From Ridgeia piscesae (lineage: Eukaryota > Annelida > Polychaeta > Sabellida > Siboglinidae): DNA of 64,000 nucleotides. A model generated the notes under the pieces. It had not been told where the DNA came from. It did not search any database and saw nothing but the letters and a program-made list of their open reading frames with translations. This document shows, piece after piece, positions 27,145 to 38,790 of this stretch (within the stretch, counting starts at the first letter, position 1; the number at the start of each line of letters is the position of its first letter). The translations under genes and the position numbers were made by a program. The stretch covers positions 622,501 through 686,500 of the forward strand of contig JAODUO010000039.1 of assembly GCA_025642075.2 (NCBI GenBank). The letters run 5' to 3'.

Positions 27145-30100
27145 AATGTTTCACTGTTCTCATTTAATAGGACAGGCCAATCGTTTAGAATGAATGTTCC
27201 TGTGTTCTCCTTCAGAAGGACAGGTCAACCATTTAGAGGGAATGTTCCTGTTCTCCTTCAGAAGGACAGGTCAAAACATTTAGAGGGACTGTTCCTCTGT
27301 TCTCCTTCAGAAGGACAGGTCAACCATCTAGAGGGAATGTTCCTCTGTTCTCCTTCAGAAGGACAGGTCAACCATTTAGAGGGAATGTTCCTCTGTTCTC
27401 CTTCAGAAGGACAGGTCAAAACATTTAGAGGGAATGTTCCTCTGTTCTCCTTCAGAAGGACAGGTCAAAACATTTAGAGGGAATGTTCCTCTGTTCTCCT
27501 TCAGAAGGACAGGTCAAAACATTTAGAGGGAATGTTCCTCTGTTCTCCTTCAGAAGGACAGGTCAAAACATTTAGAGGGAATGTTCCTCTGTTCTCCTTC
27601 AGAAGGACAGGTCAACCATTTTGTGGGAATGTTCCTCTGTTCTCCTTCAGAAGGACAGGTCAACCATTTTGTGGGAATGTTCCTCTGTTCTCCTTCAGAA
27701 GGACAGGTCAACCATTTTGTGGGAATGTTCCTCTGTTCTCCTTCAGAAGGACAGGTCAACCATTTTGTGGGAATGTTCCTCTGTTCTCCTTCAGAAGGAC
27801 AGGTCAACCATTTTGTGGGAATGTTCTTCTGTTCTCCTTCAGAAGGACAGGTCAACCATTTTGTGGGAATGTTCTTCTGTTCTCCTTCAGAAGGACAGGT
27901 CAACCATTTTGTGGGAATGTTCCTCTGTTCTCCTTCAGAAGGACAGGTCAACCATTTTGTGGGAATGTTCTTCTGTTCTCCTTCAGAAGGACAGGTCAAC
28001 CATTTTGTGGGAATGTTCCTCTGTTCTCCTTCAGAAGGACAGGTCAACCATTTAGAGGGACTGTTCCTCTGTTCTCCTTCAGAAGGACAGGTCAACCATT
28101 TAGAGGGAATGTTCCTCTGTTCTCCTTCAGAAGGACAGGTCAACCATTTAGAGGGACTGTTCCTCTGTTCTCCTTCAGAAGGACAGGTCAACCATTTAGA
28201 GGGAATGTTCCTCTGTTCTCCTTCAGAAGGACAGGTCAACCATTTAGAGGGAATGTTCCTCTGTTCTCCTTCAGAAGGACAGGTCAACCATTTAGAGGGA
28301 ATGTTCCTCTGTTCTCCTTCAGAAGGACAGGTCAACCATTTAGAGGGAATGTTCCTCTGTTCTCCTTCAGAAGGACAGGTCAACCATTTAGAGGGACTGT
28401 TCCTCTGTTCTCCTTCAGAAGGACAGGTCAACCATTTAGAGGGACTGTTCCTCTGTTCTCCTTCAGAAGGACAGGTCAACCATTTAGAGGGAAAGTTCCT
28501 CTGTTCTCCTTCAGAAGGACAGGTCAACCATTTAGAGGGAATGTTCCTCTGTTCTCCTTCAGAAGGACAGGTCAACCATTTAGAGGGAATGTTCCTCTGT
28601 TCTCCTTCAGAAGGACAGGTCAACCATTTAGAGGGACTGTTCCTCTGTTCTCCTTCAGAAGGACATGTCAACCATTTAGAGGGAATGTTCCTCTGTTCTC
28701 CTTCAGAAGGACAGGTCAACCATTTTGTGGGAATGTTCCTCTGTTCTCCTTCAGAAGGACAGGTCAACCATTTTGTGGGAATGTTCCTCTGTTCTCCTTC
28801 AGAAGGACAGGTCAACCATTTAGAGGGACTGTTCCTCTGTTCTCCTTCAGAAGGACAGGTCAACCATTTAGAGGGAATGTTCCTCTGTTCTCCTTCAGAA
28901 GGACAGGTCAACCATTTAGAGGGACTGTTCCTCTGTTCTCCTTCAGAAGGACAGGTCAACCATTTAGAGGGAATGTTCCTCTGTTCTCCTTCAGAAGGAC
29001 AGGTCAACCATTTAGAGGGAATGTTCCTCTGTTCTCCTTCAGAAGGACAGGTCAACCATTTAGAGGGACTGTTCCTCTGTTCTCCTTCAGAAGGACAGGT
29101 CAACCATTTAGAGGGAATGTTCCTCTGTTCTCCTTCAGAAGGACAGGTCAACCATTTAGAGGGACTGTTCCTCTGTTCTCCTTCAGAAGGACAGGTCAAC
29201 CATTTAGAGGGAATGTTCCTCTGTTGTCCTTCAGAAAGACATGTCAACCATTTAGAGGGAATGTTCCTCTGTTCTCCTTCAGAAGGACAGGTCAACCATT
29301 TAGAGGGACTGTTCCTCTGTTGTCCTTCAGAAGGACAGGTCAAGCATTTAGAGGGACTGTTCCTCTGTTGTCCTTCAGAAAGACATGTCAACCATTTAGA
29401 GGGACTGTTCCTCTGTTTTCCTTCAGAAAGACAGGTCAACCATTTAGAGGGAATGTTCCTCTGTTCTCCTTCAGAAGGACAGGTCAACCATTTAGAGGGA
29501 CTGTTCCTCTGTTGTCCTTCAGAAAGACATGTCAACCATTTAGAGGGACTGTTCCTCTGTTCTCCTTCAGAAAGACAGTTCAACCATTTAGAGGGACTGT
29601 TCCTCTGTTCTCCTTCAGAAGGACAGGTCAACCATTTAGAGGGACTGTTCCTCTGTTCTCCTTCAGAAGGACAGGTCAACCATTTAGAGGGAAAGTTCCT
29701 CTGTTCTCCTTCAGAAGGACAGGTCAACCATTTAGAGGGAATGTTCCTCTGTTCTCCTTCAGAAGGACAGGTCAACCATTTAGAGGGACTGTTCCTCTGT
29801 TCTCCTTCAGAAGGACAGGTCAACCATTTAGAGGGACTGTTCCTCTGTTCTCCTTCAGAAGGACAGGTCAACCATTTAGAGGGAATGTTCCTCTGTTCTC
29901 CTTCAGAAGGACAGGTCAACCATTTAGAGGGAATGTTCCTCTGTTCTCCTTCAGAAGGACAGGTCAACCATTTAGAGGGACTGTTCCTCTGTTCTCCTTC
30001 AGAAGGACAGGTCAACCATTTAGAGGGAAAGTTCCTCTGTTCTCCTTCAGAAGGACAGGTCAACCATTTAGAGGGAATGTTCCTCTGTTCTCCTTCAGAA

Positions 30101-32290
30101 GGACAGGTCAACCATTTAGAGGGAATGTTCCTCTGTTCTCCTTCAGAAGGACAGGTCAACCATTTAGAGGGACTGTTCCTCTGTTCTCCTTCAGAAGGAC
30201 ATGTCAACCATTTAGAGGGAATGTTCCTCTGTTCTCCTTCAGAAGGACAGGTCAACCATTTTGTGGGAATGTTCCTCTGTTCTCCTTCAGAAGGACAGGT
30301 CAACCATTTAGAGGGACTGTTCCTCTGTTCTCCTTCAGAAGGACAGGTCAACCATTTAGAGGGAATGTTCCTCTGTTCTCCTTCAGAAGGACAGGTCAAC
30401 CATTTAGAGGGAATGTTCCTCTGTTCTCCTTCAGAAGGACAGGTCAAGCATTTAGAGGGACTGTTCCTCTGTTCTCCTTCAGAAAGACATGTCAACCATT
30501 TAGAGGGACTGTTCCTCTGTTCTCCTTCAGAAGGACAGGTCAAGCATTTTGAGGGAATGTTCCTATGTTCTCCTTCAGAAGGACAGGTCAAGCATTTAGA
30601 AGGAATGTTCCTATGTTCTCCTTCAGAAGGACAGGTCAAGCATTTAGAGGGACTGTTCCTCTGTTCTCCTTCAGAAAGACAGGTCAAGCATTTAGAGGGA
30701 CTGTTCCTCTGTTCTCCTTCAGAAGGACAGGTCAACCATTTAGAGGGAATGTTCCTCTGTTCTCCTTCAGAAGGACAGGTCAACCATTTAGAGGGAATGT
30801 TCCTCTGTTCTCCTTCAGAAGGACAGGTCAACCATTTAGAGGGAATGTTCCTCTGTTCTCCTTCAGAAGGACAGGTCAAGCATTTTGAGGGAATGTTCCT
30901 ATGTTCTCCTTCAGAAGGACAGGTCAAGCATTTTGAGGGAATGTTCCTCTGTTCTCCTTCAGAAGGACAGGTCAAGCATTTTGAGAGAATGTTCCTCTGT
31001 TCTCCTTCAGAAAGACAGGTCAAGCATTTTGAGGGAATGTTCCTCTGTTCTCCTTCAGAAGGACAGGTCAACCATTTTGAGGGAATGTTCCTCTGTTCTC
31101 CTACAGAAGGACAGGTCAACCATTTAGAGGGAATGTTCCTCTGTTCTCCTTCAGAAGGACAGGTCAAGCATTTTGAGGGAATGTTCCTCTGTTCTCCTTC
31201 AGAAGGACAGGTCAACCATTTAGAGGGAATGTTCCTCTGTTCTCCTTCAGAAGGACAGGTCAACCATTTAGAGGGAATGTTCCTCTGTTCTCCTTCAGAA
31301 GGACAGGTCAAGCATTTAGAGGGAATGTTCCTCTGTTCTCCTTCAGAAGGACAGGTCAACCATTTAGAGGGAATGTTCCTCTGTTCTCCTTCAGAAGGAC
31401 AGGTCAACCATTTAGAGGGAATGTTCCTCTGTTCTCCTTCAGAAGGACAGGTCAACCATTTTGTGGGAATGTTCCTCTGTTCTCCTTCAGAAGGACAGGT
31501 CAACCATTTAGAGGGACTGTTCCTCTGTTCTCCTTCAGAAAGACAGGTCAACCATTTAGAGGGAATGTTCCTCTGTTCTCCTTCAGAAGGACAGGTCAAC
31601 CATTTAGAGGGAATGTTCCTCTGTTCTCCTTCAGAAGGACAGGTCAACCATTTAGAGGGAATGTTCCTCTGTTCTCCTTCAGAAGGACAGGTCAACCATT
31701 TTGTGGGAATGTTCCTCTGTTCTCCTTCAGAAGGACAGGTCAACCATTTAGAGGGACTGTTCCTCTGTTCTCCTTCAGAAAGACAGGTCAACCATTTAGA
31801 GGGAATGTTCCTCTGTTCTCCTTCAGAAGGACAGGTCAACCATTTAGAGGGAATGTTCCTCTGTTCTCCTTCAGAAGGACAGGTCAACCATTTAGAGGGA
31901 ATGTTCCTCTGTTCTCCTTCAGAAGGACAGGTCAACCATTTTGTGGGAATGTTCCTCTGTTCTCCTTCAGAAGGACAGGTCAACCATTTAGAGGGACTGT
32001 TCCTCTGTTCTCCTTCAGAAAGACAGGTCAACCATTTAGAGGGAATGTTCCTCTGTTCTCCTTCAGAAGGACAGGTCAACCATTTAGAGGGAATGTTCCT
32101 CTGTTCTCCTTCAGAAGGACAGGTCAACCATTTAGAGGGAATGTTCCTCTGTTCTTTTCAGAAGGACAGGTCAACCATTTGGAGGGAATGTTCCTCTGTC
32201 CTCTTTAAACCTATTGTACATTGTTCTCCTTCAGAAGGACAAAGTTATCAACCAGGGAAGTTGTTTTTCTATTCTCTTTCAGGAGGAGAA
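27145..32290 (+). repeat. Major 48-bp tandem array, about 105 copies
   Basis: The consensus unit is GTCAACCATTTAGAGGGAAT + GTTCCTCTGTTCTCCTTCAG + AAGGACAG. Edge units (27145-27450 and 32150-32290) are diverged and carry small indels. The interior from about 27600 to 32140 shows none: every one of about 95 units is exactly 48 bases. Variation is by substitution at a few sites: GAATGTT/GACTGTT/GAAAGTT, TTAGAG/TTTGTG/TTTGAG, AACCAT/AAGCAT, GGACAG/AGACAG/GGACAT and TTCTCC/TTGTCC. Because 48 is a multiple of three and the unit lacks stops in several frames, frames of 1583 and 1006 codons (plus) and 1525 codons (minus) stay open. The variants are mostly amino-acid-changing in all three of those frames, so I infer non-coding satellite DNA. 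Diverged edges around a uniform core fit unequal crossing-over or gene conversion. Assembly collapse or expansion of the array is also possible. Confidence 0.95.
31440..32138 (+). repeat. 240-bp higher-order repeat (5 x 48 bp), three copies
   Basis: Within the 48-bp array, the pattern TTTGTG unit, GACTGTT unit, AGACAG unit and two consensus units repeats exactly three times. Its starts are at about 31441, 31681 and 31921. The three 240-base blocks appear identical by eye, so they were amplified as a block more recently than the rest of the array. Confidence 0.9.
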
Positions 32291-32350
32291 ATGAAAGTAA
32301 AAAATAAAAATTTGTATTTGTATATTTATTGATAATTGTGTTATTTTGTA

Positions 32351-32596
32351 ATTTCAGCTTAACTCAGTTTAGACCTACAGCCCCAACAGAAGAAGTGACA
32401 GCAAAGAGACAGGCCTCACAATGACCATTTTCATTAGTGAGACGTCCAATCTGATGACCCTTTTGGCCGAATCAATCACCTCATGTGCCACACACAACTG
32501 TCCAGGAACCATTGTCACTACCAACCGCAAACCACATTACCTAATTGTATATTTACACAGAATTACAACCACCCCCCATGACTCCACCCCCTTCTA
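32351..32596 (+). repeat. Dispersed ~245-bp repeat, copy 1
   Basis: This matches 37293-37528 along its whole length at roughly 80% identity by eye. Shared words include TTTCAGCTTAACTCAG, TTAGACCTACAG, GAAGTGACAGCA, CCCTTTTGGCC and TTACACAG(A/C)ATTACAACC. It begins about 60 bases after the 48-bp array ends. No coding frame is kept in both copies. It may be a member of an unknown interspersed family. Confidence 0.85.
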
Positions 32597-34587
32597 TCGC
32601 CGAAACCCCCTCAGCCCGCCCCAACCCCTTCCAGTGCCCTGTCACCTCTGCACCACCCCTTCGCACAAAGACCCTCCTCTGACCTTCGGTGCGATTAACG
32701 AATGTCCCATCTCCGGAACGTCTTATTAAATGCACTAAAACATGCAGTACCCCCATGAAAGTGCATTTGTGCACCCCTCCCGCGGCTATGTGGTGCTGAT
32801 GGGTGTCTGAGGGGTATTTTACAGCTGCCGAATGAAGACTGATTCGTCCCTGGCTCGGTCCCATTCTATTATTCCGATCTAATTCGATTGCTTTATGTTG
32901 TGTCGCTCAGGTAGCTCAAGCACTCTTACTAATGTCTTGTCGCAAGTGCAGCGTGCATTTTTTCTGCCCAAAATACCTGCAATCTCGTCTGAATGACTGG
33001 TCATTTGGCGTGTTCCGTCTTTGTGTGCTGTGATTGAGAAGGAAGTGGTTTACGAAGGCTGCCAATAGCTCAATCAGGGACAGAATGAACCTGGGTCTTG
33101 AGCCGATCAAACGAGCATGAGGCCCAGGTAACGGACACGCCTATCTTGTCCCAAAGATTAATCACCCATGTCAGACTGATGGACCCTGAAACCCAACTTT
33201 GTATACACGTCCATCATTGTCCAGTGCTGCAGCAGTATGTTTAAACCAAAGGTGTCTGAATGACTATTAAATGACAAACAAGTCAACAGATGTCTTTATA
33301 CCACCCATGTTTATAATGGTTATAAGTACATGTTATCTTAACAGATGAATGGTACCATTAATTAATCCAGGCAACTGACGCAATTTTCTTGCATCAACAT
33401 AAATTTGTGACAATTTTACATATTATAAGCCTTTGTGCAAATGTCTGCATGTTCAAATTTATTTCTGTTCACATGTCTAGAAAAGAACCCACACGTCCTC
33501 CCAACAACCAGAAGGGTAATTAGGATGTCTGGTTATTGTCGTCACCACCTCACATTACACCTCCCCTACATTCCCAAATAGCAAAGGGTGGACACAAGCA
33601 CACACCCTTCCCACTAATATATTGTTGTATCTTACCATATCAATGTGTCCACAAACCGTCTTTATCTTGACATCAGCAAACAATGAATCTACAGATAACA
33701 CCCAGCAACACTGTCACAACCCCCTCCCCCCTCCCTCCCCAACACCACAATCATCCCCCCCACATTCAGATTCCTCCACAGAAAACACCCCCTTAATTAC
33801 CCCCTAGAACTGAGCAAACACGCCAAGTGAGAGTACGCTCCTGACAGAAATTATTGGTAATCACTTGGACTTTGTTTGGACATTTCAACAAGTATCTGAC
33901 ATCCTCGCCAATAGACACTAATTAGCACACACTAATCAGCCAATCAAAATCTTATCTGTCCGGCTGGGAAATTTAATAATACAAACCCCAGGAAGAGCAG
34001 TTCTCCCCTTGGGCAGTTTCCAACTAGCCTTATTCAAATGAGGGCTTCCCTTGACTGGCATTACAAACATTCTCCCACTGAAAACCCTTGTCTCCACCAT
34101 GACAGCAATAAAACTCGTCTTTAGTTTAGCCTTTTGAAAACACACTGCCAAACGCCACTTACGGACAAAGCCAAACATCCATCCATTCGTAAGTTCCACA
34201 GGCTTTAAAAACTACCGAAAAGCGTTCTTCAAATGGAAATTGCTCAGACTTGTAACCTGAGAATCTTCCTATACCGGCTGACTAGATTTCTGAAGAAAAT
34301 TACAGACCAAACACTGGCTGGAGTGAGGTAGTGCAGAGTGCAGGCCACGTTCCAAAGACGTGATGCCACAATAGGTTGTGGGATTGTGTGGTCTGGTGGC
34401 TTCGGTTCTTACTAAGCACCATGTCAGTTAACTGGCTTGATAAGAACACCCAGTCGTCTTTAGTCGACTGTGACAACAACAAAGTGTGAGTCTGTCTCTG
34501 TCTCGTCTGGTGCTAAATGTCTGATTTCTCATGCACCGTATGACACACTTAGGTGGTTGTTACAGTTGATGAAAGCAGTTGAATGGA
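32597..34587. other. Single-copy non-coding DNA
   Basis: No supported gene or RNA. 33550-33800 is C-rich with CCCCTCCCCCCTCC-type runs. Confidence 0.4.
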
Positions 34588-34852
34588 AACACACACACAC
34601 GCACACACTCACACGCACGCACACGCACACACTCACACACTCACACACTCACACACTCAAACACACACACACTACACACACACACAAACACACACACACA
34701 CACACGCACACACTCACACTCACGCACACACTCACACACTCAAACACACACACACTACACACACACACTACACACGCACGCACACACACACACACACACT
34801 CAAACACACACACACACTTCAAACACACACGCATGCATGCACACACACACCG
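34588..34852. repeat. CA-rich minisatellite (CACACTCA / CACACAAA units)
   Basis: CA dinucleotides are regularly punctuated by ACTC, AAAC and ACTA to give loose 8-12-base units. A longer block containing CTCAAACACACACACACTAC is repeated near 34656 and 34738. Confidence 0.95.
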
Positions 34853-35966
34853 ACTTTCTTAAAAAAGACCAACTTTCATAAAGTCCATTACATTTAACAG
34901 TAATTTCACGACTGCATTAAACAACTGAAACCAGCTGCAAAAACATCAACCCTTGAGTGAAAAAAATTTATTGGCTATTATTCATCCAATCAGAACACTC
35001 AAATCTGTCTGATTACTGTGTCACATGTAATGAATTTAACGTGAACGGCACAGTAGGAACTGTTTCAGAAATCTGCAGCAACAGCTTTGTATTCTGTGTT
35101 ATGACACATGAGGTCGATGTCACACAAACGGCACAGACATGTAGACATCATTCAGACCTACCACAGACATATGTAAACAGACGCACCCACTCACTTCACT
35201 CTATATACATCTGAACCCTCACACCTGTCAATAAGGATTAGCTGTCATAGTTTGAATTCCACAAGTCGCGCTTGTTGATACGGGCAAACACTGTCGACTG
35301 GATCAGGGAGCCATTTTGGGGACTTCCTGGAGGATTCCGGTAAGACGGAAGTGATAAGATACACAAAATCAACACCCGAGAAAACAACAGCCAACAGCCC
35401 CGAGATACACTATCTGTCAGCAAAACGCAATCGAAGGCTAATCACAAGAGTTTTTTAATTTCGATTGAAACAGGATGCCGTTTTTGTTAACATCTGTAAC
35501 AAGTGAACTGGTATCAGACGTGGAAAAATGTGTGTTGAAAGATGTAGTTTTGACAGATTTACAGAATTCATCCACAGAGTGACGGTGGTACCCAGGGTAA
35601 TTCATGCACTAATTATCTCCTCACAAATCAGGGTGTGAAATTTCCTTTTTATTCAGTTTGCATCGTAATACTAATGCAGATGAGACAAATCAGAAAGGAA
35701 AGTACTGAACTTGAAGAATGTGGTTCCAAATGTAGAACTGTGTATAAAGGTAACTGGAAGTGACAGAGCAGAAGGCCAAGGTCACGGTGACCCAACAATA
35801 TCCACGGCCACCTGGTGGCAAAAAGAACAAAGAATTTAAAGAATAGAGATGCACAACAAACATATGGTATATAGAATGACGATTTCTTGGCAAACTCAAA
35901 CAAATTCTAATGTAAATTGAATGGCAAACTGGATTATGACAATAATTTATTTATTTATCAGAATAT
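34853..35966. other. Single-copy non-coding DNA
   Basis: Apart from the ERE-like palindrome at 35780-35792, nothing is supported. Confidence 0.4.
35780..35792. promoter_or_regulatory. Perfect ERE-type palindrome GGTCACGGTGACC
   Basis: The sequence matches the nuclear-receptor palindrome GGTCAnnnTGACC exactly, with CGG as the spacer, and has AA before and CA after it. It is a consensus site for steroid-type nuclear receptors. Occupancy is unknown and no gene start is visible nearby. Confidence 0.4.
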
Positions 35967-35969
35967 TAT

Positions 35970-36036
<67 letters not shown>

Positions 36037-36048
36037 CACACACACATA
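35967..36048. repeat. (TA)n microsatellite with short (CA)n tail
   Basis: TA dinucleotides run from about 35967 to 36034 with one ATAATA interruption. ACACACACACA and TATATAT follow. Confidence 0.95.
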
Positions 36049-37292
36049 TATATTAAATGTACTTAAATTGTCAGAAATCACAGTAAGATAAATGTCAATG
36101 CAAAAGGTTCGTTCAATCTCATAATTACTAAACAAACACAAAGTGTTCAAGAAATGGATGGATATTCCAGGGAGCTACTGATGGTAACCAAGATGAAGGT
36201 AAGAAATGACAGTGAAATTGTGTAGCGTAGTCTCAATGGATCTAATATGGAGGGGGGGTGTGACATCCAGAGTGAATCCAGGCAGCCCTGGTTCTTGTGA
36301 CAACGAAACAAGAAGACACAAGACAGCCAATGTAAGGACAACCAGATACACCAAGACTAACACTGCCACAAACTCACTACTAGTATCTACATGACATTCA
36401 ACCTACACATCTAGAGGGGGTGGACGAGTTAAGTCGTTCAAGGGGCACGCACCGAACTGAACAGGTCTCTCTTCAACCACACGACAACCCGTTCACGCGA
36501 CCATTCACAAATACACTCATAGCGCATCCTTTAATGGTGGGTGTATTGATTTGTTCTCGAGAAGAAGGGTTTTATATATAACACAGCTGATGCCCGGCTA
36601 CCGTTGACACAGATGTTAACCGCGGAGTAAACACATTCGACTCTTGTTTGAAGGAAATCTGATGGATTTCTTACGAAACAAACAATGCGTGACAGTGTCA
36701 AAACCATTTCCACCTGTGCAAATAAATATCGACAGTGTACATAAGGTGCTACCTGTTATATAATTTAACTTAGGATCCGTGTCAATATTTAAAAAGAGAA
36801 TCTCATGAGCTTCATTTTGTGCTGGAACTGAGACTGCCAAAACTACATTATTATAGACGGGTCTCTCTTCAATCACCTTAAAGGGAGGCAACTGGCATAG
36901 GTGCAACAAAATTGTGAAATGCATGTTTTTAATAAAAACATTATTACAAATTGTTATGACCAAATTTTCATAGTGGTGCTGTTGTTTGTTACCTACGATT
37001 ATAAACACGCCATTATACCTCTCTCTTATACTGATCACTGAAAGATTGGCACAGTTTGAATCTAGTAATAACCAAACAACTAAGACATGCTTGGGACTGT
37101 GAGAAACAGTTACATATACGCACCAAAGTTCAACTGCACTGAAAGTTATTCAATAACAATACCAACCAATTTGTGCACTCTGGTGCTGGCACTGATGTCA
37201 TTTTAAATACAGACTAACATTGCTTATATAATGCACTGATTGTTGATATGATCTTGTTGCATAATTCAATTAATTAACCCAAAAATGTTGTC
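36049..37292. other. Single-copy non-coding DNA
   Basis: A 140-codon minus-strand frame at 36616-37038 has no domain and no convincing splice context. I do not call a gene. Confidence 0.4.
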
Positions 37293-37528
37293 ATTTCAGC
37301 TTAACTCAGCTTAGACCTACAGTCCCAAAGAAAGAAGTGACAGCAGAGAGACAGGGCTCACCATTTTCATAAGTGAGACTTCTAATTTGATCACCCTTTT
37401 GGCCAACTCAATCACTTCATATCCTCACACATCTGCCCAGGAACCACTATCAAGATTAACCCCAAACCACATCACCTAATTGTGTATTTACACAGCATTA
37501 CAACCACCGCATGACTCCACCCCTTCTA
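37293..37528 (+). repeat. Dispersed ~245-bp repeat, copy 2
   Basis: This is the partner of 32351-32596, in the same orientation with a start offset of 4942 bases. It has a few small deletions relative to copy 1. Confidence 0.85.
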
Positions 37529-38728
37529 AATTAAATATTTCTCGAATATGACAGAACAGACATCGTTATATACAATTAATTGTTCTCGAAATGGTCTCAC
37601 AACAACTAATTGTTGCGATCACCGGGATAGATGCCTCGAGTCATTCCACATAGTCTCTATTACATCACCAACTGATTGCATTCGTTTATTTTCACCGCTT
37701 TTTCTCGTCTCGCTGCGTCATTCTTGTTGTGTCTGTTTATAGTGTCCTGTGACAAGAGTCAACAAACAGGATGCACTGGGCGACCGAGTGAGCGTCCCCG
37801 ATGTCACCATTCACACCGGAATGAAAGAAAAACGACAACAAACCAAAAGAAGATCCATCACATTTAACAGCCCACCGTAGGAGTAGGAATCGCATATAAA
37901 GGTGAGATGGCGCTGACAAGATTTACTGCCCAACACTAGCGTGTCTGTTGAGAAACACAATGACCCGACGATGAGCGCGAACAGCGACTGTCACCACAGT
38001 TGTGTCGTCGTCACCTCGCGCGTAACGGTGACAATTCCCCGGCAACTTTCCCACAATTCCAGCTGCATTAAAAAAGCGACACAGTGGCAAGGTAGCGGCA
38101 CGTCCGACTGAGCTAGACGAGCAAGAAATGACCACTCAAACAGTAGGAAGTCTGAGACGGCGGTTCGCTCGAACACTTGTAGCAAACACCTTGATACACT
38201 CAACCAACAGTGTTCACGTCGCGCCTCGGAAACAACAGAAAACTGACACAATAAACTCGCATCGAGTTCAGAGCAAATTGGGACATTTCAAATGTTTATC
38301 AAATTATGATAACCATCACAAAGTCGAACAGATTCAACTCTTATTTTAAATGTGAATGTACAAAGTAAGATTTTTGTATAATCATGTAACATGGTACACT
38401 TTGTAAAGATGATCTCCTCTATTAAAAATGTAACTGTTGAAATAGTTTTTTACCCTAGTTTATGTATTTTTGTTTTACAATTTGATCAAACTATTCAACA
38501 CATTAGAAAATAATATCCACACGTTTTATCGTCATGTACACTGGAGACTGCATTTTAGGCACACCAAAAACACGATACTCACTTTGAGATATTATAATTA
38601 CAATGCTAATTGTCAAATAGTTTTAAAACATTGTGGTCCACCACAATGTATGGATAGTCAAAAATGTGTAAGGATAAATGAAATAAATGCATTGAAAATG
38701 ACACACCTAATGACAGCGGAAACACACT
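37529..38728. other. Single-copy non-coding DNA
   Basis: 37900-38260 is CpG-richer. No exon was recognised. Confidence 0.4.
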
Positions 38729-38790
38729 GACACAGACACAGACACAGACACAGACACAGACACAGACACAGACACAGAGTCACAGACACA
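38729..38790. repeat. (ACAGAC)n hexanucleotide microsatellite
   Basis: About nine ACAGAC units are followed by a decayed CA-rich tail. Confidence 0.95.

Noticed and set aside
27145..32290. CRISPR array
   Set aside because: Units are contiguous with no unique spacers, and the window is eukaryotic.
27532..32332. Giant repeat-protein gene encoded by the 48-bp array
   Set aside because: The openness follows from a stop-free 48-base unit. Variants are mainly amino-acid-changing in all three long frames, both strands are open, and there is no start context or supporting exon.
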